Assembly: GCA_016872225.1 (NCBI GenBank)
Contig: VHAW01000043.1
Coordinates: 1 to 12,478, forward strand
Source: Sphingomonadales bacterium
GTDB taxonomy: Bacteria; Bacteroidota; Bacteroidia; UBA7662
Direction: 5' to 3'
DNA length: 12,478 nt
In this document: one piece after another, positions 6,819 to 12,478 of the stretch
Position numbering within the stretch: position 1 is the stretch's first letter
Layout of the letters: every line of letters starts with the position of its first letter
Translations under genes and position numbers: made by a program
Notes under the pieces: model-generated
What the model was told of the DNA's origin: nothing
Databases searched by the model: none
What the model saw: the letters and a program-made list of their open reading frames with translations, nothing else

Positions 6819-7835
6819 ATGAAATTATTATCATACCGATCATCCAGGGGAAAGGATAGGGTAGCCTTGTGGGCTGCAGGTCAGGCCTGGGATGCTGCCG
6901 CTTGGAATTCTCAATGCGGACCCGATATGGCCTTGCTTTTGGAGCAAGGGGAGGCCGCCATGGATGCCTTGCGGTCCTTGGAGCAGAAGGTGCTTCAAGG
7001 GAATGTCCCCATGGAGCCGGTGGTCTTGGAGGCCAGGGATTGGCTAGCTCCGGTTCCCAGGCCTGCCTCTTGTCGGGATGGTTACGCTTTTCGACAGCAC
7101 GTGGCCGCGGCTCGCCGGAATCGGGGGGTCGATATGATTCCTGAATTTGACCATCAACCGATTTTTTATTTCACCAATCATCAGGCGATCATCGGGCCTG
7201 GGCCTGTGTTCTGCATGCCGGATCATTTCCGGCAATTGGATTTTGAGTTGGAAGTGGCGGTGGTAATCGGAAAGGCTGGTCGGAATGTTCACGCCAAGGA
7301 TGCCGACCGCTACATTGCCGGGTACACCATCATGAACGATTGGAGTGCTCGAACCCTGCAAATGGAAGAAATGTTACTGAGCCTGGGTCCCGCCAAGGGC
7401 AAGGATTTTGCAACCGCCTTGGGCCCGTACCTGGTCACCCCGGACGAATTGGAGGCCTGGGTGTGTCCACCCAAAGAAGGTCATACCGGCCGCTCTTTGG
7501 CCCTGGAAATGGTGGCCAGGCTTAACGGCGAGGAAGTATCGCGGGGTAATATGAGGGATATGGACTGGACCTTTGCCGAAATCATTGAGCGCTGTGCGTA
7601 CGGAGCTTCCATCATGCCCGGCGATGTCATTGGATCAGGTACGGTGGGGACCGGTTGCTTCTTGGAGCTTAATGGAACCGGTCGGCGACTCGATCCGGAA
7701 GGTTACCAACCCCGCTGGTTGGCGGCAGGGGATGTAATGGAATTGGAAATTACCGGACTGGGTACCCTGACCAACACGGTGGTGGCGGATACGGATGCCT
7801 TTTCGATCCTGGCGCTCAAGAAGCCTTCGTTATGA
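6819..7835 (+). CDS. Fumarylacetoacetate hydrolase family protein
   Basis: A 338-aa FAH-superfamily enzyme with a small N-terminal domain (about 1-75) before the catalytic fold. The pattern DGYAFRQH (87-94) lines up with the Asp126...His133 pair of mammalian fumarylacetoacetase, giving D87 as metal ligand and H94 as catalytic base. E143 and E145 in DFELEVAVV and D174 in MNDWSARTLQ complete the divalent-metal site. GPAKGKDFATALGPYLVT (190-207) matches the conserved lysine loop (K195 in the place of Lys253). GSGTVGTG (272-279) closes the active site. The family hydrolyses or decarboxylates beta-diketo acids; the Asp/His pair favours a C-C hydrolase such as fumarylacetoacetase in tyrosine/homogentisate breakdown. 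It is shorter than eukaryotic FAH (about 420 aa). The exact substrate is inferred. Its TGA overlaps the ATG of the next gene (ATGA), so the two are translationally coupled. Confidence 0.9.
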   Translation: MKLLSYRSSRGKDRVALWAAGQAWDAAAWNSQCGPDMALLLEQGEAAMDALRSLEQKVLQGNVPMEPVVLEARDWLAPVPRPASCRDGYAFRQHVAAARRNRGVDMIPEFDHQPIFYFTNHQAIIGPGPVFCMPDHFRQLDFELEVAVVIGKAGRNVHAKDADRYIAGYTIMNDWSARTLQMEEMLLSLGPAKGKDFATALGPYLVTPDELEAWVCPPKEGHTGRSLALEMVARLNGEEVSRGNMRDMDWTFAEIIERCAYGASIMPGDVIGSGTVGTGCFLELNGTGRRLDPEGYQPRWLAAGDVMELEITGLGTLTNTVVADTDAFSILALKKPSL

Positions 7836-8767
7836 ACGAAACGCCCAACCCGTCGGTTATGTCTTGGCATTTTGAAGGGTGGGATCCCGCCAATCTGGAC
7901 ACGCCCTCGGTTCAAAACCTGTTGCATGGCGCTGTTGGACCCAGGCCTATAGCGTTAGCCTCCACCATCAACCTTAAGGGGCAAGTGAATTTGTCGCCCT
8001 TTAGTTTCTTTAATGTTTTCAGTGCCAAACCTCCGGTTTTGATTTTCTCACCCGCACTGCGCGTGCGTGACGGAAGTTCCAAACATACCTTACTCAATGT
8101 TATGGAACTTCCTGAGGTCGTCATTCAGGTGGTTCCTTTTGCGATGGTGGAACAGGTCTCTTTGGCTTCCTCGGAATTTGCCGAAGGGGTCAATGAATTT
8201 CAAAAGGCTGGCTTGACGGCGTTGCCTTCGCTAAAGGTAGCCCCGCCCAGGGTGGCCGAATCGCCAATTCAAATGGAGTGCAAAGTTTTGGAAGTGAAGC
8301 CGTTGGGTTCATCAGGCGGGGCAGGGAATTTGGTGATTTGCGAGGTGTTATATTTTCATGTGGCCCGCGAGGTGATTTTGCCCACGGGGTCTATCGACCC
8401 TTATGCCGTGGATGCCGTGGCCAGATTGGGAGGGGATTGGTACACCCGGTCGTCCATGGGATTGTTCCAAGTAGAGAAGCCGGTCCGTACCTGCGGGATC
8501 GGGGTGGACGCATTGCCTCCATGGTTGAGAGAAACCGGGTGCCTGGACGGTAACCGATTGGCCCGTCTGGGTAACCAGCCCACCATACCGAACCCGGAGC
8601 GATGCAGGGAAATTTTTAAGGAGCAATTTCCAGATTGTTCTTTCGATCCTCAAAGCCCGGAAGGTCGCAGGGAATTGGCGAAGGCGATGAGGCAGCTTCT
8701 GGATCAAGGCCGAACGGAGCATGCTTTGGCATTGGCGATGATCAGTTCTGGCGCAGCGGAGGATTAG
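7832..8767 (+). CDS. Flavin reductase family protein (FMN-binding split barrel)
   Basis: A 311-aa protein of the flavin-reductase-like/DIM6-NTAB family. Family marks are GPRPIALAST (36-45) and NLSPFSFFNVFSAKPP (53-68), which line the FMN site, followed by the beta-barrel strands (VIQVVPF, IQMECKVLEV, LVICEVLYFHV) up to about residue 195. The last ~100 residues form a mostly helical, charged extension beyond the split barrel (EFQF-type core absent, PNPERCREIF... near 252-261), which I recall in the longer Bacteroidota members. Such proteins bind FMN and often reduce it with NAD(P)H for a partner monooxygenase; none is encoded in the window. The 4-bp ATGA overlap with the FAH-family gene ties it to that enzyme and suggests aromatic-acid catabolism. 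Whether it is a true reductase or an FMN-dependent enzyme acting on a pathway intermediate is open. Confidence 0.87.
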   Translation: MNETPNPSVMSWHFEGWDPANLDTPSVQNLLHGAVGPRPIALASTINLKGQVNLSPFSFFNVFSAKPPVLIFSPALRVRDGSSKHTLLNVMELPEVVIQVVPFAMVEQVSLASSEFAEGVNEFQKAGLTALPSLKVAPPRVAESPIQMECKVLEVKPLGSSGGAGNLVICEVLYFHVAREVILPTGSIDPYAVDAVARLGGDWYTRSSMGLFQVEKPVRTCGIGVDALPPWLRETGCLDGNRLARLGNQPTIPNPERCREIFKEQFPDCSFDPQSPEGRRELAKAMRQLLDQGRTEHALALAMISSGAAED

Positions 8768-8868
8768 TCAGCAAAGTTGATGGCGGTATGGAAATCCATG
8801 CTGGATTGAAAAGACCCAAGTTCGAAAAGAAATAAAATTGGAAAGACTCAAGATTAAATAAACCCAGG
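8768..8868 (+). promoter_or_regulatory. Spacer before the oxidoreductase gene, weak promoter candidate
   Basis: This 101-bp gap is the largest between genes on the right half and suggests a new transcription unit. It holds TAAAATTG at 8833-8840 (one mismatch from TAnnTTTG, 28 bp before the ATG) with TTG at 8806-8808, 24 bp upstream, a little too far. A 6-bp stem, 3-nt loop hairpin (AATCCA/TGGATT, 8793-8807) has no T-run after it, so it is not a convincing terminator. Confidence 0.22.
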
Positions 8869-9960
8869 ATGGATGCGAGCAAGGGTTGGTTGATTTACGG
8901 AGCAACAGGTTATACCGGTCGCCTGATTGTGGAGCATGCTGTTTCGCAAGGATTGCGTCCTGTGTTAGCAGGTCGTAACGAGGCCAGGGTCCGTGATCTG
9001 GCATTGGTCTACGGTTTGGACTACAGGGTGTTTGGTTTGGATGACCCGAATGCTGTGGATGCGGGCCTGCAAGGGATTGAAATGGTTTTGAATTGTGCAG
9101 GGCCTTTTGTGTACACTTACCGTGCGATGGCAGAAGCCTGTCTGCGCATGCTTGTGCATTATTTGGACATTACGGGGGAATTGGCAGTCTTGGAGGGATT
9201 GCACCGCATGAACGATCAAGCCAAGAGGGCAGGTATTGTTTTGATGCCGGCCACCGGCTTTGATGTGGTTCCTACGGATTGTATGGCGATGCATTTGGCC
9301 GAGCGTTGTCCTGACGGGGATCGTTTGTTGCTCGCCTTCGGAAATTTTGGAAGCCGAATATCTCACGGTACCCTTTCATCCCTTTTGACACGAATTGGTG
9401 AGCCGGGGGCAGAACGGGTGGGGGGGGAAATATTGTCGCGACCGGTAGGGCGCCTTTTGGAACGAATTGATTGGGGTGCAAGGAGTTCTTGGTGCATCAG
9501 CATTCCTTGGGGGGATTTGTTCACCGCGGGCATTAGCACCGGTATACCCCATATCGTGACGATGACCACTGCTACACGGCGTTTGCATCGAATCCTGCGC
9601 TTACAATTTGTTTTCAATCCGTTGTTACGATTGCGTTTGGTTCGCCGCTTCTTGCAGGCCAAGGTGGATCATAAGGTTTGGGGTCCTACCCATCATGAAT
9701 TGCATCATGGGTACGCCATGGTATACGGTCGAATAACCGGCCCTTCGGGAACCACGGTGGAAGCAAGGTTGCAATTGCCTGAAAGCTATCGTTTAACAGC
9801 TTTGACCGCAGTGCATATTGTGCAACGAATCCCCGAACTCAAGCGCAGGGGGACAGTCGGTTTTCTCACCCCAGCCCAGGCTTTTGGACCCGCATTAATC
9901 ACGGAAATTCCCGCTTGCCGTTACCTCGAGGAGTCCACCGAGGCGAGACCCGCCTTGTAA
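8869..9960 (+). CDS. Saccharopine dehydrogenase-like NAD(P)-binding oxidoreductase (trans-acting enoyl reductase type)
   Basis: A 363-aa protein with an N-terminal Rossmann fold: GATGYTG at residues 11-17, LAGRN at 33-37, and the second conserved block LNCAGPF (74-80) followed by HYLDITGE (97-104) and ATGFDVVPTDCMA (128-140). This set defines the saccharopine-dehydrogenase NADP-binding superfamily branch that includes the mycobacterial trans-acting enoyl reductase Rv2953. The C-terminal part has the family features GYAMVYGRITGPSGTTVEARL and LTALTAVHIVQRI, ending in TPAQAFGPALITEIP. It is too short and lacks the specific features for a lysine-pathway saccharopine dehydrogenase; the substrate is unknown. 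An 8-base G run lies inside the gene (9420-9427, codons for VGG). Its last 12-13 codons run over the 3' end of the convergent photolyase gene. Confidence 0.85.
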   Translation: MDASKGWLIYGATGYTGRLIVEHAVSQGLRPVLAGRNEARVRDLALVYGLDYRVFGLDDPNAVDAGLQGIEMVLNCAGPFVYTYRAMAEACLRMLVHYLDITGELAVLEGLHRMNDQAKRAGIVLMPATGFDVVPTDCMAMHLAERCPDGDRLLLAFGNFGSRISHGTLSSLLTRIGEPGAERVGGEILSRPVGRLLERIDWGARSSWCISIPWGDLFTAGISTGIPHIVTMTTATRRLHRILRLQFVFNPLLRLRLVRRFLQAKVDHKVWGPTHHELHHGYAMVYGRITGPSGTTVEARLQLPESYRLTALTAVHIVQRIPELKRRGTVGFLTPAQAFGPALITEIPACRYLEESTEARPAL

Positions 9961-11249
9961 GTGGCCAAGGCCCGAACTCTCGCTTGGGCATGGTCCACGA
10001 TGGGGGCAGGATAGGTGAGTTCATCCACTTCCGGCACCCAGCGGCGAATGTAATGCCCTTGGGGATCGAATTTGCGGGTCTGTTCGTAGGGATTAAAAAC
10101 CCGGAAGTAAGGAGCCGCATCGTTACCGCAACCGGCGGCCCATTGCCAACCCCCAACATTACTGGCCATATCGTAATCCAGCAGATGCGTGGCAAACCAG
10201 GTTTCTCCCCAACGCCAATCGATAAGCAAATGCTTGGTCAGGAAACTTGCCACAATCATGCGTACTCTGTTGTGCATCCATCCGGTTTGCTTGAGCTCTC
10301 TCATCCCTGCATCCACGATAGGGTAGCCCGTATCTCCTTGGCACCAGCGTTCAAATTCATCCGGATGATTCCGCCATGGAATGTGGTCGTAGGCCGGCTT
10401 GAAGGCGCGATCTATGGTATGGGGGTAATGCCACAAAATACTTTGGTAGAAATCTCTCCAAATCAATTCGTTCATAAAGGTATCGCTCAAGGTGATGGCC
10501 TTCGAGGCAAGGCTCCGTACCGAAAGGGTTCCAAAGCGAAGGTGCAAACCCAGGCGGCTGGTTCCTTGTAAAGAAGGGATATCCCGCTGTTCGGCGTATT
10601 TCCGTAACACATTGGCTTTGATTTGCAATTCCGGCCATGGAATGGTGGAGGTTTGGAATCCCATGTCCCCGAGTGAAGGACCCATGGTCGTCTTGGGTAG
10701 AATCGCCCACTGGCGATGATCCTCCTCGGTGATCTGCACAGGTTGGATATCATTTCCGGTGATCAGTTCTCGCCAACGCCTGGCAAAGGGAGAAAAGATG
10801 GTGTAGGGTGTTCCGTCCCCTTTGAGAACCCTGCCAGGTTCCATAAGGCAATGATCGGAGGCTGTTGTTACGGAAATACCGTTATTTTGCAGAAGGGTAG
10901 TGATGGCCCTATCCCTTTCCAAAGCATAGGGTTCGTAATCCCGGTTCCAGAACACATGGTGCACGGGAAATTCTTCCAAGATCTGTGGCCAGAGGATCGT
11001 TGGATACCCGTAATAAACCTTCAAACCACTACCGTAGGCTTGTAATTCGCGGTTTATGGCTTGGAGGGTACGATGAATAAACATAACCCTTGCGTCTTGC
11101 TTGTTGTCCAACTTGTCAAGGATGTTTCGGTCGAAGATGAAAATTCCCTGCACCTTGGCCCCGCTGTTAAGAGCCAATTTCAAGGCACGGTTATCGTCCA
11201 AGCGCAGGTCCCGACGAAACCAATGCAGATGAACGAATTCGGAACGCAT
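9921..11249 (-). CDS. phr: Class I deoxyribodipyrimidine photolyase / cryptochrome family
   Basis: A 442-aa FAD-dependent photolyase that should repair cyclobutane pyrimidine dimers with blue light. It opens with HWFRRDLRLDDN (residues 9-20) of the antenna domain. The FAD domain shows TSRLGLHLRFGTLSVR (230-245), ELIWRDFYQSILWHYP (261-276), TGYPIVDAGMRELKQTGWMHNR (split around 307-328) and NVGGWQWAAGCGNDAAPYF (364-382). All three tryptophans of the E. coli electron-transfer triad are present (W292, W345, W368 for W306, W359, W382), and N364 matches the FAD-N5 Asn378. In the antenna site the E. coli folate contacts Asn108/Glu109 align with Tyr108/Ala109, so an MTHF antenna is doubtful. The start is fixed by TGATG: this ATG shares its A with the last base of the SDR stop. 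An in-frame 20-codon upstream extension lies inside the SDR gene and is unlikely. Confidence 0.95.
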   Translation of the reverse strand: MRSEFVHLHWFRRDLRLDDNRALKLALNSGAKVQGIFIFDRNILDKLDNKQDARVMFIHRTLQAINRELQAYGSGLKVYYGYPTILWPQILEEFPVHHVFWNRDYEPYALERDRAITTLLQNNGISVTTASDHCLMEPGRVLKGDGTPYTIFSPFARRWRELITGNDIQPVQITEEDHRQWAILPKTTMGPSLGDMGFQTSTIPWPELQIKANVLRKYAEQRDIPSLQGTSRLGLHLRFGTLSVRSLASKAITLSDTFMNELIWRDFYQSILWHYPHTIDRAFKPAYDHIPWRNHPDEFERWCQGDTGYPIVDAGMRELKQTGWMHNRVRMIVASFLTKHLLIDWRWGETWFATHLLDYDMASNVGGWQWAAGCGNDAAPYFRVFNPYEQTRKFDPQGHYIRRWVPEVDELTYPAPIVDHAQARVRALATYKAGLASVDSSR

Positions 11250-11965
11250 CAAAGATTTTTGAGGTTGGCCATCCCGCCGTCCACGCCCCAGATTTGCCCG
11301 GTGACCCATGAGGATTCAGGATCCAAGAGAAACCTCACTGCAGAGGCGGGTTCGGAGGCTTCCCCCACGCGGCCCAAGGGGTGTCTTTTGCCGGAGGCTT
11401 CAACCTTCTCGGGGGTGGACAACAGGGACCCTGCGAGGGGGGTGCGGGTCAAAGAAGGGGCGACGGCGTTGAAGCGAATTTGTTGGCCGGCGTATTCGGA
11501 AGCCAAGCTCAGGGTCAAGCCTTCCAAGGCTGCTTTGGCCGCAGCGATGGAGCTGTGAAAGGGCATTCCTACACGAGCTGCCACTGTACTCATCAAAACC
11601 ACCGATGCAGCACCGGCATTTTTAAGAGCGGGTAGTGCGGCTTGGATGCTCTGAACAGCACCCATCAGATTAATGTTCATAGTCTGACGAAAATCTTCCA
11701 AACTGGTGCGGTGGAAGGGCTTAAGGGGGATATTGCCCGGCATATACGCCAAACCATGCAAGACTTCCGGTAAAGTTTGGGTCGGTGCTGGCTCTTCCGA
11801 TAACACATCCCAATACGTCCATTGCTTCACTTGATCTTCCAAGGACTGTCTGCCCCAGGCGTGGACATGGGCGCCGTGTTCTTGCAATTGACGAACGAGT
11901 TCTTCGCCTATTCCCGAGGAGGCCCCTACCACCAAGTAGTTGCGTCCGGCAAGGGAAGAAGCCAT
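11249..11965 (-). CDS. SDR-family protein lacking the catalytic tyrosine
   Basis: A 238-aa short-chain dehydrogenase/reductase. The nucleotide-binding GASSGIGEEL (14-23) is intact. The usual NNAG is YMPG (74-77), with N99 in the following helix (MNINLMG). In the active site STVAARVGMPFHSSIAAAK (126-144), K144 of YxxxK is kept but the tyrosine position holds Ile140, and the serine position 13 residues earlier holds Thr127. The C-terminal half (FNAVAPSLTRTPL, HPLGRVGEASEPASAVRFLL, WVTGQIWGVDGG) is typical and uninterrupted, so the gene is not decayed. I recall related proteins with FHASIAA(T/A)KGAVEGL beside photolyase genes in other Bacteroidota, which would make the change a family trait. It sits between folE and the photolyase with one-base stop/start overlaps on both sides (TAATG, TGATG). 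Function unknown; a role in pterin or flavin chemistry is suggested only by neighbours. Confidence 0.9.
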   Translation of the reverse strand: MASSLAGRNYLVVGASSGIGEELVRQLQEHGAHVHAWGRQSLEDQVKQWTYWDVLSEEPAPTQTLPEVLHGLAYMPGNIPLKPFHRTSLEDFRQTMNINLMGAVQSIQAALPALKNAGAASVVLMSTVAARVGMPFHSSIAAAKAALEGLTLSLASEYAGQQIRFNAVAPSLTRTPLAGSLLSTPEKVEASGKRHPLGRVGEASEPASAVRFLLDPESSWVTGQIWGVDGGMANLKNL

Positions 11966-12478
11966 TAGGAGTTTTTGCCGATTTCCAGAAACTTAAGGAA
12001 TTCGCCGCGAATGTTTTCTTGCTCAAAAATCCCGGAATAGGAAGCAGTAATGGTGCTGCCTCCATGATCTTGAACGCCGCGCATCGAAACGCAGAGATGG
12101 GATGCATCGACGATGACCGCAACGTCTTTGGTGTGAAGGACTTCTTTGAGACCATCTGCAATTTGGTTGGTCAAGCGTTCTTGAACCTGGGGCCTGCGGG
12201 CATAGTAGTGAACCAAACGGTTGATTTTCGAGATTCCAATGACTTTGTCGGAGGAGAAATAAGCCACATGGACTTTGCCCACGATGGGTACAAAATGATG
12301 CTCGCAATTGGAATGGAAGACGATATCCTTTTCGATCAGCATTTGATTGTAATTGTATTTGTTTTCGAAAAGGGCAATCTTGGGCTTGTTCGCCGGGTTC
12401 AGACCGCTGAAAATTTCTTTGACATACATTTTGGCCACCCGGTCCGGGGTGCCACGAAGGCTGTCATCGGTCAGATCC
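11965..12478 (-). CDS. folE: GTP cyclohydrolase I FolE (5' end cut by right edge)
   Basis: FolE converts GTP to 7,8-dihydroneopterin triphosphate, the first step of folate and pterin synthesis. About 170 C-terminal residues are visible of a protein usually 190-220 aa. The frame continues upstream of a possible GTG at 12438 to the window edge, reading DDSLRGTPDRVAKMYV, a conserved FolE stretch, so the gene is truncated by the window and the GTG is not the start. The zinc site is complete: Cys and His in SNCEHHFVP (the Cys codon is 12304-12306) and the second Cys in ASHLCVSMRG. The substrate-binding region INRLVHYYARRPQVQERLTNQIAD is also intact. This is the classical zinc type I enzyme, not FolE2. 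Its TAA shares one base with the ATG of the SDR gene (TAATG), making folE the first visible gene of a coupled operon with the SDR and the photolyase. Confidence 0.96.
   Translation of the reverse strand, partial: DLTDDSLRGTPDRVAKMYVKEIFSGLNPANKPKIALFENKYNYNQMLIEKDIVFHSNCEHHFVPIVGKVHVAYFSSDKVIGISKINRLVHYYARRPQVQERLTNQIADGLKEVLHTKDVAVIVDASHLCVSMRGVQDHGGSTITASYSGIFEQENIRGEFLKFLEIGKNS

Noticed and set aside
8793..8807. Small hairpin AATCCA-TGC-TGGATT after the flavin reductase gene
   Set aside because: Only six base pairs and no T-run follows, so a terminator call is not supported.
9915..10571. Plus-strand open frame of 218 codons antisense to the photolyase
   Set aside because: The opposite strand encodes an unmistakable photolyase through this whole stretch; the antisense product has no family features.
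11250..11309. 20-codon N-terminal extension of the photolyase
   Set aside because: It lies within the SDR coding sequence, is polar and unlike photolyase N-termini; the ATG at 11249 overlaps the SDR stop (TGATG) and begins just before the conserved WFRRDLRL block.
12436..12438. GTG as start of folE
   Set aside because: The frame upstream to the window edge encodes conserved FolE residues (DDSLRGTPDR), so the true start is outside the window.

Overview
The window looks like chromosomal core DNA of a member of the Bacteroidota. Evidence: a divergent tamB-like/tsaD pair; an ECF sigma / anti-sigma / CpxP-like sensor cassette with the typical Bacteroidota motifs (VP(D)GYF in the anti-sigma protein, LSPEEAEKFWPVYN in the sensor); no clear Shine-Dalgarno sequences before most genes; and several matches to the Bacteroidota -7 promoter box TAnnTTTG. 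Genus cannot be fixed from the sequence. No RNA gene, insertion sequence, prophage or CRISPR array was seen.

Layout. (1) 1-2599, minus strand: one uninterrupted reading frame of 866 codons running off the left edge, the N-terminal part of a TamB-like (AsmA/DUF490-type) envelope protein. (2) 2600-2793: divergent intergenic region with candidate -7 boxes for both directions. (3) 2794-5573, plus: tsaD (tRNA t6A synthesis), then after 4 bp an ECF sigma factor, its probable membrane anti-sigma factor, and a secreted CpxP/Spy-like sensor preceded by a 79-bp, about 18% G+C spacer with a 10-bp direct repeat. (4) 5584-8767, plus: class III aminotransferase, fumarylacetoacetate hydrolase family enzyme, and a flavin reductase family protein coupled to it by an ATGA overlap. 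(5) 8869-9960, plus: saccharopine-dehydrogenase-like NAD(P)-binding oxidoreductase. (6) 9921-12478, minus: a tightly coupled operon folE (cut by the right edge) - SDR - class I photolyase, with one-base TAATG and TGATG junctions. Its last gene overlaps the convergent oxidoreductase gene by 40 bp.

How the parts fit. The left half combines envelope maintenance (TamB-like protein, envelope-stress sigma cassette) with a translation-fidelity gene. The middle holds an enzyme pair that fits aromatic (homogentisate-type) catabolism. The right end couples pterin/folate entry (GTP cyclohydrolase I) to a DNA-repair flavoenzyme through an SDR protein that lacks the catalytic tyrosine of its superfamily. 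That SDR and its operon are the most unusual observation here. No wholly new multi-gene system is evident.
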